A stretch of DNA of 64,000 nucleotides from Nocardioides eburneiflavus (GCF_004785795.1 NZ_SRRO01000001.1:2232001-2296000), one strand, 5' to 3'; counted from the first letter of the stretch, positions 32,675-43,233 are shown. Notes: generated by a model from the sequence alone, not told the origin. Program-made: numbers and translations.

Positions 32675-33928
32675 TCAGGCCCCCGAGACCGCCTTGCGGA
32701 CCTCGTTGACGCAGAGCGCGACGAAGGCCAGCGCGATGATCGCCATCAGGACGTTGGAGTGGATCTTGTTGCGCCACTCCGCCGGGGTGCGGTCGGTGTT
32801 GAGCAGCCAGAGCAGGGTGATCGCGAGGAACGGCATGAAGAAGGCGCCGAGGACGCCGTAGGCGAGGATCAGCCAGACCGGCTTGCCGAGGAACATCATC
32901 ACCATCGGCGGGAAGGTCAGCCAGAGGATGTAGGCCTTGTACCACTTGCCGCCGGCGCGGGCGTCCTCGGCGGGGCCGTTGGTCACGTTGGTCATGAAGT
33001 CGGCGAACATCAGGCTGACGCCGTTCCACACGCCGACGAGCGAGGACATCGCGGCGGCCCAGAACCCGAGCAGGAAGAGCTTGCCGGCCCACTGGCCGTA
33101 GCGGTCCTGCAGCACCACGCCGAGGTCGAGGAGCCCGGCGTCGCCGGTCTCGATCGCGACGCTCGTGGAGTAGAGCAGCTCGGCGCCGACCACGAGGGTC
33201 GCGAGGACGAAGATGCCGGTGACGACGTAGGCCACGGTGTTGTCGATGCGCATGACCCGCATGTAGCGCGGAGTGCTCCAGCCCTTCTCGCGCAGCCAGT
33301 AGCCGTAGGCGGCGAGGGTGATGGTGCCGCCGACGCCGCCGGCGAGGGCGAGGGTGTTGACCAGGCCGCCGTCGGGGATCCGCGGGACGAGGCCGGTGAG
33401 GAGCTCGCCGAGGTTGGGCAGCGTCAGCAGCGCGGCGCCGACCATCGTGACGAACATGATGCCGACCAGGGCGGCGAGCACCTTCTCGAAGACGCTGTAG
33501 CGCCCGGTCCACACCAGCACCAGGCCGAGGACGCCCGACAGGATGCCCCACCAGGTCGTCGACAGCGCGCCCGTCAGCCCGGCGAGGGCGAGGCCGGTGC
33601 CGGCCATGGCGGCAGCGCCGTAGACGAAGCCCCAGATGACGATGTACGGCGCGAAGTACCAGGTCGTCCAGGCTCCGAGCGAGCGCCAGCCCTCGAAGAT
33701 CGTCCGGCCCGTCGAGAGGCAGTAGCGTCCCGCACCCTCCACGAGCACGATCTTCATCAGGCAGCCGACGACCACGCACCACAGCAGCGTGTAGCCGAAC
33801 TTCTGCCCCGCGATCAGGGTCGCGACCAGGTCCGCGGCGCCGACGCCGGTGGCCGCCACGACGAGGCCGGGGCCGATGATGCGCCAGCGGGGGACGGTGG
33901 TCTGCTCTTCCGAGGTGGAGGTCGCCAT
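32675..33928 (-). CDS. Divergent Nramp-like transporter lacking DPGN and MPH motifs
   Basis: A 417-residue, roughly 11-helix protein of the Nramp superfamily by overall pattern (RIIGPGLVVAATGVGAADL start; helical layout). The metal-binding DPGN of helix 1 is replaced by TGVGAAD, and the helix 6 MPH(N) site by LAAYGYW. Canonical Mn2+/Fe2+ coordination is therefore not expected, and the substrate is unknown. The ATG at 33928 is preferred because TAGGGT lies 7 nt upstream. Transcribed divergently from the ABC-F gene. Confidence 0.8.
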   Translation of the reverse strand: MATSTSEEQTTVPRWRIIGPGLVVAATGVGAADLVATLIAGQKFGYTLLWCVVVGCLMKIVLVEGAGRYCLSTGRTIFEGWRSLGAWTTWYFAPYIVIWGFVYGAAAMAGTGLALAGLTGALSTTWWGILSGVLGLVLVWTGRYSVFEKVLAALVGIMFVTMVGAALLTLPNLGELLTGLVPRIPDGGLVNTLALAGGVGGTITLAAYGYWLREKGWSTPRYMRVMRIDNTVAYVVTGIFVLATLVVGAELLYSTSVAIETGDAGLLDLGVVLQDRYGQWAGKLFLLGFWAAAMSSLVGVWNGVSLMFADFMTNVTNGPAEDARAGGKWYKAYILWLTFPPMVMMFLGKPVWLILAYGVLGAFFMPFLAITLLWLLNTDRTPAEWRNKIHSNVLMAIIALAFVALCVNEVRKAVSGA

Positions 33929-33935
33929 GACCAGC

Positions 33936-33941
33936 ACCCTA
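33936..33941 (-). promoter_or_regulatory. -10 element of the Nramp-like gene
   Basis: TAGGGT (minus strand), 7 nt before the ATG at 33928; it would be inside the coding region if the longer start were used. Confidence 0.5.
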
Positions 33942-33943
33942 AC

Positions 33944-33959
33944 GCTGGTCTGGACCAGC
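33944..33959. promoter_or_regulatory. Operator-like palindrome in Nramp-like promoter
   Basis: GCTGGTC TG GACCAGC: perfect 7-bp arms with a 2-bp centre, 2 bp upstream of the -10 element, where a repressor would block polymerase. The regulator is unknown. Confidence 0.5.
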
Positions 33960-33987
33960 TCCTCCTGTCACGTCTCCGCGCACGAAC

Positions 33988-34028
33988 GGGGAAGATCGTC
34001 CTGACATGTCGGGGACGATCTTCCCCGC
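33988..34028. repeat. 15-bp perfect inverted repeat between divergent genes
   Basis: CGGGGAAGATCGTCC and its exact complement flank an 11-nt centre that itself contains the palindrome GACATGTC. It lies between two divergent promoters, where a terminator is not expected, so it may be a regulatory cruciform, a dispersed palindrome, or a guard against read-through of antisense transcripts. Confidence 0.65.
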
Positions 34029-34123
34029 TGCGCGCCGCGAGCGTCTCAGCCGGCCTCGCTCCCCGCGGCCCGCTCGAGAGCCGCTCTCGCGATATCCACG
34101 CGACGGCCGGGCCCGCCGCTTGC

Positions 34124-34129
34124 GACAAT
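34124..34129 (+). promoter_or_regulatory. -10 element of probable leaderless ABC-F promoter
   Basis: GACAAT, 6 nt before the GTG at 34136. Confidence 0.45.
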
Positions 34130-34135
34130 CCTGCG

Positions 34136-35811
<1,676 letters not shown>

Positions 35812-35815
<4 letters not shown>

Positions 35816-36843
35816 GCGCGCCCGGCGGCATCGAGGTCGTGCCCGTCGACCCGTCCGGCGACGGCTTCGTGGCGTGGCACCGCGTCTACGAGACGTCCGC
35901 CCGCCACGAGCTCGGCGACCTGGCGACGCCGTGGCAGCTGGAGGAGCTGCGGGCGACGATGCGCGACTCGGGCACTCGAGCCTGGTCGGGTGCGTGGTCG
36001 GCCGTCGTGGACGGCGACACGGTCGGCGCGGGCTGGATGCGGACGCCGCTCCTGGACAACCTCCAGCTGGCCGAGATCGACGTCCACGTCCTGCCGTCGC
36101 ACCGCCGCCGCGGTATCGGACGGGCGTTGCTGGCGCGCCTCGAGGACGAGACGCGCCCCCGCGGTCGGCGGGTGCTGACCGGCCTGGCGTCGTGGTCGTA
36201 CGACGCGGGCCCGGCCGGCTCCGGGGCGTCGGGGCCGGAGTTCGCGGGGGCGACGGGCTTCGACCTCGCGCTCACGGAGGTGCAGCGCGAGCTGCTGCTC
36301 CCGGTGGACGACTCCGTGCTGGCCGACCTGGCGGCCACCGCCGCGCCCGCCCATGCGGCGTACACGCTCCGCTCGTGGTCGGGACCCGTGCCCGAGGACC
36401 TGCTGCGCGGCTGGGCGGAGATCACCTCGACGCTCGTCACGGAGGCGCCCACCGGTGACCTCGAGGTCGAGCAGGAGGCCGCCAGCGTCGAGTCGGTGCG
36501 CGAGCACGAGGCGCTCGTCGAGCGGCAGGGCCGGACGAAGTACAACACCGTCGCGCTGTCGGCCGAGGGCGAGGTCGTCGCCTACTCGGACCTCGCGACG
36601 ACGGTCCACGAGCCGGGCCGCGCCTATCAGTGGGGCACGCTCGTGCACCGGGGGCACCGCGGCCACCGGCTCGGCCTGGCGGTCAAGGTCGCCAACCTGC
36701 GGCTGCTCCAGCGCGAGCGGCCCGACGTCACGCGGCTGACCACGTACAACGCCGAGGTCAACGCGCACATGATCGGCGTCAACGAGGCGCTGGGATTCCG
36801 CCCGGTCGCGCGGCTCGGGGACTTCCAGAAGAAGCTGGGTTGA
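35812..36843 (+). CDS. Tandem GNAT acetyltransferase (double domain)
   Basis: A 343-residue protein with two GNAT folds. The N-terminal one (about 10-155) has the acetyl-CoA loop HRRRGIGRALLARL; the C-terminal one (about 190-340) has GHRGHRLGLAVKVANL and ends NAEVNAHMIGVNEALGFRPV. This two-domain layout is seen in MshD-like and aminoglycoside-type acetyltransferases; substrate unknown. Coupled to the ABC-F gene by a 4-nt overlap. A paralog lies at 59968. Confidence 0.88.
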
Positions 36844-36877
36844 CGAGCCGGCGGGGATGCTGGCCGCGCACATCCGA

Positions 36878-36911
36878 GCACCTGCGCGGGACGATCGCCT
36901 GTCGCAGGTGC
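36878..36911. repeat. 9-bp inverted repeat in convergent gap
   Basis: GCACCTGCG/CGCAGGTGC around a 16-nt loop, 35 nt after the double-GNAT stop. The 239-nt gap to the next gene holds this stem, a short open stretch with no recognised product, and the terminator at 37021. Confidence 0.5.
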
Positions 36912-37020
36912 CATCCGCCAGGTGAGGAACGCCGCGACCACGAAGGCGACGTTGGTGACCTCGTTCACGGCTTCGGACGACAGGCTCGCGTCCACTTCCA
37001 TGCTTGCCGTGAACGCTCCG

Positions 37021-37067
37021 GATCGTGGAGTGCCCGAGCCGCCAGATGACTCGGGCACTCCACGATC
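37021..37067. terminator. 18-bp perfect inverted repeat, bidirectional terminator
   Basis: GATCGTGGAGTGCCCGAG and its exact complement around an 11-nt loop, 16 nt beyond the stop of the minus-strand propeller gene and downstream of the plus-strand double-GNAT gene. There is no U tract. Confidence 0.75.
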
Positions 37068-37082
37068 TTCTCGCGCGAGCGA

Positions 37083-38381
37083 TCATCCAACCGCATCCGG
37101 GACAGGCCCCTGCCCCCGTCGCCGCAGGACCAGCGCCGCGAACTGGGCCGTGAGCAGGGCGGCGAGCCAGGCCGCGAGCCCGACTGCCGCCGCGACGCCG
37201 ATGCGCCAGGGCCACGGCCAGGGGCCGCGGTCGATGTCGTCCGGGTCGACCACGGCCAGGTCCCCGGCCAGCGAGGCAGCCATCTGGAAGCGGCCCACGC
37301 CGTAGCTCTGCAGGTCCCGGATCCTCGTCAGCGTGGTCGGCGGCGCCCCGTCGACCGGCACGCGGGACAGGGTGTACGCCTCCGGGCCGCAGCACGGGTC
37401 GTAGCCGTCGACGTCGAGCAGCGTCACCACCTCGCCCGCGGCGGTCCAGCCGAGGACCCGGCCCGGACCGGCCAGCGGGAGCTCCAGGGGCGCGGGCACC
37501 GCACCGCCCCGGCCCGAAGGGTCCACGAACGCGAGTCCGGTCGGCACGCCGGGGTCGGGGATCCCGACCGGTGCACCGGAGGACTCGAGGGTCGTGGTGG
37601 CGATCAGGCGTCCGTCCGGCGACCACCCGGCGGGGCCGGCGAGGACGCCGTCGGCCTCGAGGTCCCGCTCGGCGCCGCTGGCCAGGTCCACGACCCGGAG
37701 GCGGGCGGCGGCGACGCTGTCGGTGTCGGCCTGCTCGACCGCCAGCTCCGCGCCGTCGGGGGAGAAGGCCACCGCGGTGACGTCGGCGTCGGGCAGCACC
37801 GTCGTGGCGTCGTCGGCGAGGTCGAGGAGGCCGACCTGACCGGCGATCCGCTCGCCGGTGTAGGGGTCGGTGGGCTCGGGGGACAGGAGGTGGGCGAGCG
37901 TCCTGCCGTCGCGGGACCAGGCCACGGGGAGGACGCTGCGCCCCGTCGGCAGCGGGTGCGTCGTCGTGTCCCCGGTGAGCAGGTCGACGACCAGCACGTC
38001 GGGACGGTCGGTGTCGTGGTCGCCGACGGCCACCTTGGTGCCGTCGGGGGAGAGCAGCATGGGCGCGGGGTCGCCCTGGGTCTCGGCGCCCGCACGGTCC
38101 TCCGCCGCGTCGACGCGGCGGTAGACGTCACCCCCGGCGCCCAGCACGACGGCCTGTGGGAAGTCGAGGAGCTCGACGCCGTAGCCGTGCTGGTAGAGCG
38201 CGACGGCGGGACCGGGCGGGGAGCTCGAGGCGTCGCCGGTGAGGAGGGAGTAGCCGGCGAGCACCTCGGGGACCGCGGCCCCGTCCGGATCGGCAGGGCT
38301 TCCGGCCGATGCGGAGAGGGCGAGGGCGAGCCCGGCCGCGACGGCACCGATCGCCGCGGGCAGAGCCGTGACCATGCGCAT
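37083..38381 (-). CDS. Membrane-anchored beta-propeller (WD40/TolB-like) protein
   Basis: A 432-residue protein with a signal peptide (MRMVTALPAAIGAVAAGLAL), an extracytoplasmic domain of repeated blades (LSPDGTKVAVGD, WSRDGRTLAHL, FSPDGAELAVEQ, WSPDGRLIATT), and one C-terminal membrane helix (about 388-415) with a basic tail. The (F/W/L)SxDG motifs are typical of PD40/WD40-like propellers. Function unknown; perhaps sensing or binding. The ATG lies 6 nt after TAGGGT. Confidence 0.85.
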   Translation of the reverse strand: MRMVTALPAAIGAVAAGLALALSASAGSPADPDGAAVPEVLAGYSLLTGDASSSPPGPAVALYQHGYGVELLDFPQAVVLGAGGDVYRRVDAAEDRAGAETQGDPAPMLLSPDGTKVAVGDHDTDRPDVLVVDLLTGDTTTHPLPTGRSVLPVAWSRDGRTLAHLLSPEPTDPYTGERIAGQVGLLDLADDATTVLPDADVTAVAFSPDGAELAVEQADTDSVAAARLRVVDLASGAERDLEADGVLAGPAGWSPDGRLIATTTLESSGAPVGIPDPGVPTGLAFVDPSGRGGAVPAPLELPLAGPGRVLGWTAAGEVVTLLDVDGYDPCCGPEAYTLSRVPVDGAPPTTLTRIRDLQSYGVGRFQMAASLAGDLAVVDPDDIDRGPWPWPWRIGVAAAVGLAAWLAALLTAQFAALVLRRRGQGPVPDAVG

Positions 38382-38387
38382 GCGCCG

Positions 38388-38393
38388 ACCCTA
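38388..38393 (-). promoter_or_regulatory. -10 element of probable leaderless propeller-gene promoter
   Basis: TAGGGT (minus strand), 6 nt before the ATG at 38381. Confidence 0.5.
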
Positions 38394-38417
38394 GGGGGAG
38401 CGCGGCGCCGCGTGGCG

Positions 38418-39569
38418 TCAGGTGAACGCGCTGATCCCGGTCTCCGCCCGTCCGATGATCAGCTTCTGGATCTGCGAGGTGCCTTCGTAGAGCGTCATCA
38501 CGCGGGCGTCGCGGAGGTACTTCGCGACCGGGAAGTCGTCCACGTACCCGGCGCCGCCGTGCACCTGGATCGCGTGGTTGGCGGCGCGTACGGCTGCCTC
38601 GGAGGCGAACAGCTTGGCCTTGGACGCGGCCGTGCCGTAGGGCTCGCCCCGGTCGATCAGGTCGGCGCAGCGCCAGGCCAGCAGCCGGGCGGCGTCGGCG
38701 TCGAGCGAGATGTCGGCGATGAGGTCCTGCACGAGCTGGAAGGACGCGATCGGCCTGCCGAACTGCGTGCGCTCGGTGGCGTACGCGACCGACGCCTCCA
38801 GGCAGCCCTGCACGATGCCGACGCAGCCCGAGGCGACCGCGAGCCGGCCCTTGTCGAGGGTGCCCATCGCGATCTTGAACCCCTGGCCGACCTCGCCGAG
38901 CCGTGCGGCGTCCGGGACGCGCACGTCGTGGAGGAACAGCTCGGCGGTCGCCTGGCCGCGCAGGCCGAGCTTGTGCCTGATCTCGCGCGCCTCGAAGCCC
39001 GGCGTGTCGGTCGGCACGAGGAACGCCGTCACGCCCCGCGCGCCGTCGTCACTGGTGCGTGCGAAGACCAGCGCCACGTCGGCCCACGTGCCGTTGGTGA
39101 TGAAGAGCTTCTGGCCGGTGATGAGCCAGCCGGCCCCGTCGCGCGTGGCCCGCGAGGTGAGGTTGCCGGCGTCGGAGCCGGTGCCCGGCTCGGTCAGCCC
39201 GAAGCAGCCGAGCTTCGTCGCCGCGGCCAGCTCGGGCAACCACTCCTGCTTCTGCTCCTCGGTGCCGTGGACGAGGATCGACTTGCCGACCAGGCCGCTG
39301 CTGACCGAGACGATCCCGCGCAGGGCCGAGTCGGCGCGGCCCAGCTCCTCCATGGCCAGGGAGTAGGTCACGTAGTCGCCGCCGACGCCGCCGTACTCCT
39401 CGGGGATGGTGAGCCCGAAGAAGCCGAGCTCGGCCATCCTGGGCACGATCGCCAGGTCCACCGACTCGTCGTGGTCCCACTGCATCCGGTGGGGGACGGC
39501 CTCGCGCTCGAGGAAGGCGCGGGCCAGGTCGCGGAACTCCTGCTGCTCCTCGGAGAGCGAGAGGTCCAT
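38418..39569 (-). CDS. Acyl-CoA dehydrogenase (complete catalytic type)
   Basis: A 383-residue FAD enzyme that introduces the alpha,beta double bond into acyl-CoA. FAD/substrate motifs are CFGLTEPGTGSDAGNL and LFITNGTWAD; the catalytic glutamate is in LYEGTSQIQK near residue 363. Best match by pattern is the short/medium-chain or glutaryl-type group. Third gene of a three-gene operon; its ATG overlaps the preceding stop by 1 nt (TGATG). Confidence 0.93.
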   Translation of the reverse strand: MDLSLSEEQQEFRDLARAFLEREAVPHRMQWDHDESVDLAIVPRMAELGFFGLTIPEEYGGVGGDYVTYSLAMEELGRADSALRGIVSVSSGLVGKSILVHGTEEQKQEWLPELAAATKLGCFGLTEPGTGSDAGNLTSRATRDGAGWLITGQKLFITNGTWADVALVFARTSDDGARGVTAFLVPTDTPGFEAREIRHKLGLRGQATAELFLHDVRVPDAARLGEVGQGFKIAMGTLDKGRLAVASGCVGIVQGCLEASVAYATERTQFGRPIASFQLVQDLIADISLDADAARLLAWRCADLIDRGEPYGTAASKAKLFASEAAVRAANHAIQVHGGAGYVDDFPVAKYLRDARVMTLYEGTSQIQKLIIGRAETGISAFT

Positions 39570-40714
39570 CAGAGCGCCTCGACGAGGCCGTGGTCGTCGA
39601 CCCGCTCCGCGAGCCGGCGCAGGTGGTGGGGACCGTTGCCGAGCCACTGGTCCAGCACTTCGAGGTGTGCGGTGCCCACGCCGACGGCGTACTCGGCGGT
39701 CATGCCGATGCCGCCGTGGAGCTGGATCGCCTCCTGGCCGATGTGGCGGCCCGCCCGGCTGACCTGGAGCCCGACCCGGTCGGCCGCGTCGGCCACCACC
39801 GCGGGGTCGCCGCCCGCGATCGTCATGGTGGCCCAGTCGACCATGCTGTGCGCGAGCTGGAGCTCGACGTACATGTCGGCGGCCCGGAAGGTCAGCGCCT
39901 GGAACGTGTTGAGCGTGACCCCGAACTGCTTGCGGCTCTTGAGGTAGTCGGTCGTCGCCCGCACCTGGCTCTGCATCACGCCGAGCGCCTGGTTGGCGCC
40001 CATGATGCGGGTGAGGTCGCTGATCGTGGCGATGCTGGCCGACAGGTCGCGGGCCGGCTCCCCGAGCGGCGTCGCGGCGCTGCCGTCGAAGCGGACACTG
40101 GCGGCGCGGGTCAGGTCGGCGGCGGCGTACGCGGTCACGGCCGCCGCGGAGGCGTCCACGAGGAAGACCCCCGTGCCTGCCCCGTCGCCGCCGGGGAGCG
40201 CGGCGGTCACCACGAGGACGTCCGCGGCCCCGCCGCCCACCACCGGGTCGGCCACGCCGTCGAGCGTCCAGGAGCCACCGTCGGCGGAGGCGCGTACGCC
40301 GTCCGCGCGGGCGGACCAGCGACCGCCGGGGGAGGTGTCGGCCGCGGCCAGCACCACCTCGCCCGCGCTCAGCCGGCCCAGGAGGTCGGCCTTCTGCTCG
40401 GGCGAGCCGACCGCGGCGACCAGCCCGCCGGCGTGCACGACGCCGGCGAGGTAGGGCTCCGGCGCCAGGACACGGCCCAGCTCCTGGCACACGATGCCGA
40501 TCTCGACCGGGCCGGCTCCGACACCCCCGTCGTCCTCGCTGAAGGGGAGGCCGAGGATCCCCATCTCGGCCAGTCGCCCCCACAGGCCGCGGTCGAACCC
40601 GTCGGCGGAGGCGGCGGTGCGACGCCGCGTCTCGTGGTCGGCGTACGCGCTGGCGAGCAGCCCGCGCACGGCCTCGCGCAGCGCCTGCTGCTCGTCGTCG
40701 TAGGTGAAGTCCAT
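39569..40714 (-). CDS. Acyl-CoA dehydrogenase-like subunit lacking YEG-type glutamate
   Basis: A 381-residue protein with the acyl-CoA dehydrogenase fold (MDFTYDDEQQALREAVRG; IQLHGGIGMTAEYAVG). The C-terminal catalytic YEGT is absent (VGTAHLEVL), and the middle domain is degenerate around the FAD motif (AAADTSPGG). Such proteins form the non-catalytic half of alpha2beta2 enzymes in actinobacterial sterol and fatty-acid catabolism. Its likely partner is the preceding gene, 21 nt upstream. Confidence 0.85.
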   Translation of the reverse strand: MDFTYDDEQQALREAVRGLLASAYADHETRRRTAASADGFDRGLWGRLAEMGILGLPFSEDDGGVGAGPVEIGIVCQELGRVLAPEPYLAGVVHAGGLVAAVGSPEQKADLLGRLSAGEVVLAAADTSPGGRWSARADGVRASADGGSWTLDGVADPVVGGGAADVLVVTAALPGGDGAGTGVFLVDASAAAVTAYAAADLTRAASVRFDGSAATPLGEPARDLSASIATISDLTRIMGANQALGVMQSQVRATTDYLKSRKQFGVTLNTFQALTFRAADMYVELQLAHSMVDWATMTIAGGDPAVVADAADRVGLQVSRAGRHIGQEAIQLHGGIGMTAEYAVGVGTAHLEVLDQWLGNGPHHLRRLAERVDDHGLVEAL

Positions 40715-40735
40715 GCCAAGTCCTCTCCGGGCCTC

Positions 40736-41887
40736 TCAGAGTCCCAGGATCGTGCGGCTGATGATCTGGCGCTGGATCTCGTTGGACCCGCCGTAGATCG
40801 ACGCCTTGCGGAGGTTGAGGTAGGTCGGCGCCGCCCGCCTCGCCCAGCCCTCCTGCGGCGAGTCGTCGTCGGCCCGCGCGGCCAGCGAGGCCGGGCCGGC
40901 GAGGTCGAGGGCGAGCTCGCTGACGGCCTGCTGGAGCTCGGTGCCGCGGAGCTTCAGCACCGACGAGGCAGGGTGCGGCTCGCCGTCGCTGGAGTGCGCG
41001 ACGACCCGGAGCGCCGTGAGCTCGAGGGCGAGCAGCTCGTTCTCGAGCTCGGCGACGCGCGCCCGTACGAGCGGGTCCTCGAGCTGGGCCGCGGCGGTGG
41101 TCTTGAGCGTGGCAAGGGCGCGCTTGGTCGCGCCGACCGGGGCGACGCCGACGCGCTCGTTGCCGAGGAGGAACTTGGCGATCGTCCAGCCGGCCCCGGG
41201 CTCGCCGACGATCAGGTCACCGGGGACGCGGACGTCGGAGAACCAGACCTCGTTGACCTCGTGGCCGCCGTCGATCAGCTCGATCGGGCGGACCTCGACG
41301 CCGGGGCTGCTCATGTCGACGAGGAGCATCGAGATGCCGGCCTGCTTCTTCACCTCCGTGTCTGTGCGCACGAGCGTGAAGATCCAGTCGCCGTGCTGGC
41401 CGAGCGTGGTCCAGGTCTTCTGCCCGTTGACCACCCAGTCGTCCCCGTCTCGGACCGCACTGGTCCGCAGGCCGGCCAGGTCCGACCCGGCGTCGGGCTC
41501 GGAGAACCCCTGCGACCACCAGATGTCGAGGTTGGCCGTCGCGGGCAGGAAGCGCTCCTTCTGCTCCTGCGTGCCGAAGTGGGCGAGGACGGGACCGATC
41601 ATCGAGGCGTTGAAGGCCAGCGGGGTCGGCACTCCCGCACGCTGCATCTCCTCGTGCCACAGGTGCCGCTGCAGGTCGGTCCAGTCCTGCCCGCCCCACT
41701 CGACCGGCCAGTGCGGCACGGCGAGGCCCTCGGCGTTGAGGGCCCGCTGGCTCTCGACGATCTGGTCGCGGGTGAGGTGCCGGCCCTCCAGGACGGTGTC
41801 GCGGATCTCCTGCGGGACCACCGTGGTGAAGAGCTCCCGCATCCGGTTCCGGAACTCCGCGTCGGCGGGGCTGAGCTCGAGCTGCAT
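40736..41887 (-). CDS. Acyl-CoA dehydrogenase, FadE heteromer-type catalytic subunit
   Basis: A 383-residue protein. FAD motifs are GFSEPDAGSDLAGLRT and QKTWTTLGQHGDW. The usual YEGT reads IYGGSNEIQ, but a glutamate at E244 (GNERVGV) sits where the heteromeric FadE and isovaleryl-CoA types place their base. So this may be the active half of a heteromer with the next gene. The ATG has GGAG 4 nt upstream; a longer start at 41932 would run into the preceding terminator hairpin. Confidence 0.88.
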   Translation of the reverse strand: MQLELSPADAEFRNRMRELFTTVVPQEIRDTVLEGRHLTRDQIVESQRALNAEGLAVPHWPVEWGGQDWTDLQRHLWHEEMQRAGVPTPLAFNASMIGPVLAHFGTQEQKERFLPATANLDIWWSQGFSEPDAGSDLAGLRTSAVRDGDDWVVNGQKTWTTLGQHGDWIFTLVRTDTEVKKQAGISMLLVDMSSPGVEVRPIELIDGGHEVNEVWFSDVRVPGDLIVGEPGAGWTIAKFLLGNERVGVAPVGATKRALATLKTTAAAQLEDPLVRARVAELENELLALELTALRVVAHSSDGEPHPASSVLKLRGTELQQAVSELALDLAGPASLAARADDDSPQEGWARRAAPTYLNLRKASIYGGSNEIQRQIISRTILGL

Positions 41888-41910
41888 GGGGCTCCTCGGG
41901 GGGGCAAGGG

Positions 41911-41949
41911 TCGGGCCGGGTCGCACCATCATGGCGCGACCCGGCCCGA
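41911..41949 (-). terminator. Terminator of the HtrA-type gene
   Basis: TCGGGCCGGGTCGC and its exact complement (14 bp) around an 11-nt loop, 25 nt beyond the minus-strand stop at 41975 and before the acyl-CoA dehydrogenase operon. Confidence 0.75.
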
Positions 41950-41974
41950 ACCGTCGTGCCGCGTCAGTCCTCCG

Positions 41975-43171
41975 TCAGTCCTCGGTGGCGTCGGAGTCGA
42001 GGGTCACGGACGCGGACCGGCTCTCGCCGTCACGCGTCCAGGTGACCTCGACCTGGTCGCCGGGGCGGTAGGAGCGGATCGTCGCGACGAGCGAGTCGGC
42101 ACCGGTGATCCGCCGGTCGTCGACGGAGGTGATGACGTCGCCGGGCTCGATGCCCGCCTCGGCCGCGGTGGAGCCCTCGGTCACCTCGGTGATCCGCGCG
42201 CCGGACTCGTCGTCACCGACCCGGATGCCGAGCCGGGCGTGCGTCGGGGTCTCGCCGGCGGCCATCTGGTCGACGATCGGCATCACCTCGTCGATCGGGA
42301 TCGCGAAGCCCAGGCCGATCGACCCGGACCCCGACTGCTGCCCGTACGGCGACTGCGAGGCGGCCGTGCGGATGGAGGAGTTGATCCCGACGACCGCCCC
42401 GGTCATGTCGACCAGCGGGCCCCCGGAGTTGCCGGGGTTGATGGCCGCGTCGGTCTGGATCGCGGGGTAGGTCGTGGAGTTGCCCTGGTCGTCGGAGCCG
42501 ACGTTGACCGGCCGGTCGAGCGCGCTCACGATGCCGCTGGTGACGGTCGCGTCCAGCCCGAAGGGCGAGCCGATGGCGACGACGCCTTCACCGACGCCCA
42601 GGTTGGCGGACTTCCCGATCGTCGCCGGGGTCAGGCCGGAGACGTCGGAGGCCTGGATGACGGCGGTGTCGGTGAGCGGGTCGGTGCCGAGGATCTCCGC
42701 CTCGGCACTGGTGCCGTCGTCGAAGGACACCTCGATCGAGCCGCCCTGCGCGGCCAGCTCGACCACGTGGTTGTTGGTCAGGATGGTGCCGTCGGCGGTG
42801 AGGATGATCCCGGACCCGGAACCCGAGCCCTGCTGGCCGGTGACGTCGATCTTCACCACGCTCGGCAACACCCGCTGGGCGACCGACTCCACCGAGCCGT
42901 CGGCGGCCGGCGCCTGGCTCTGCGACACCGTCGACGTCGAGACCGGGCTCGTCGCAGGCGGGCTCGACGAGTCGCCCTGCGTGGCGTCCCACCACGCTGC
43001 CCCGCCGATGCCGGCCCCTCCGCCGACGAGCAGCGACGTGGCGACGACCGCGGCCGCCAGACCCGTACGCCGGCGCCGCGGCGGCTGCTGTGCCGGCTGC
43101 TGGGGGAAGGCTTGGGTGTGGGCCTGCTGGAACGGGTTGCCCTGCTGCTCGGTGATCTGTCGGTCGTCCAT
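41975..43171 (-). CDS. HtrA/DegP-type S1C serine protease with PDZ domain
   Basis: A 398-residue membrane-anchored protease for envelope quality control. A Gln-rich cytosolic tail (1-32), one membrane helix (about 37-59) and a Ser/Thr/Pro linker lead to the trypsin-like domain with H135 (TNNHVV), D168 (DPLTDTAV) and S249 (NPGNSGGPL). One PDZ domain (about 300-385) includes EAGIEPGDVITSVDDRRI. The stop codon lies in an 11-bp tandem duplication (CGTCAGTCCTC twice on the plus strand, 41962-41983), so the reading end is unchanged. Confidence 0.95.
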   Translation of the reverse strand: MDDRQITEQQGNPFQQAHTQAFPQQPAQQPPRRRRTGLAAAVVATSLLVGGGAGIGGAAWWDATQGDSSSPPATSPVSTSTVSQSQAPAADGSVESVAQRVLPSVVKIDVTGQQGSGSGSGIILTADGTILTNNHVVELAAQGGSIEVSFDDGTSAEAEILGTDPLTDTAVIQASDVSGLTPATIGKSANLGVGEGVVAIGSPFGLDATVTSGIVSALDRPVNVGSDDQGNSTTYPAIQTDAAINPGNSGGPLVDMTGAVVGINSSIRTAASQSPYGQQSGSGSIGLGFAIPIDEVMPIVDQMAAGETPTHARLGIRVGDDESGARITEVTEGSTAAEAGIEPGDVITSVDDRRITGADSLVATIRSYRPGDQVEVTWTRDGESRSASVTLDSDATED

Positions 43172-43233
43172 GTCCTCGACGATGCGCCGCGACCCTGTGG
43201 ATGCCCTGAGAACCGGCTGGGAAGGTGCAGAGA

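Noticed and set aside
36900..37010. Minus-strand stretch reading MEVDASLSSEAVNEVTNVAF, reminiscent of part of a PIN-domain toxin
   Set aside because: Only about 30 residues, no catalytic aspartates or partner antitoxin, and it runs into the double-GNAT gene; at most a remnant.
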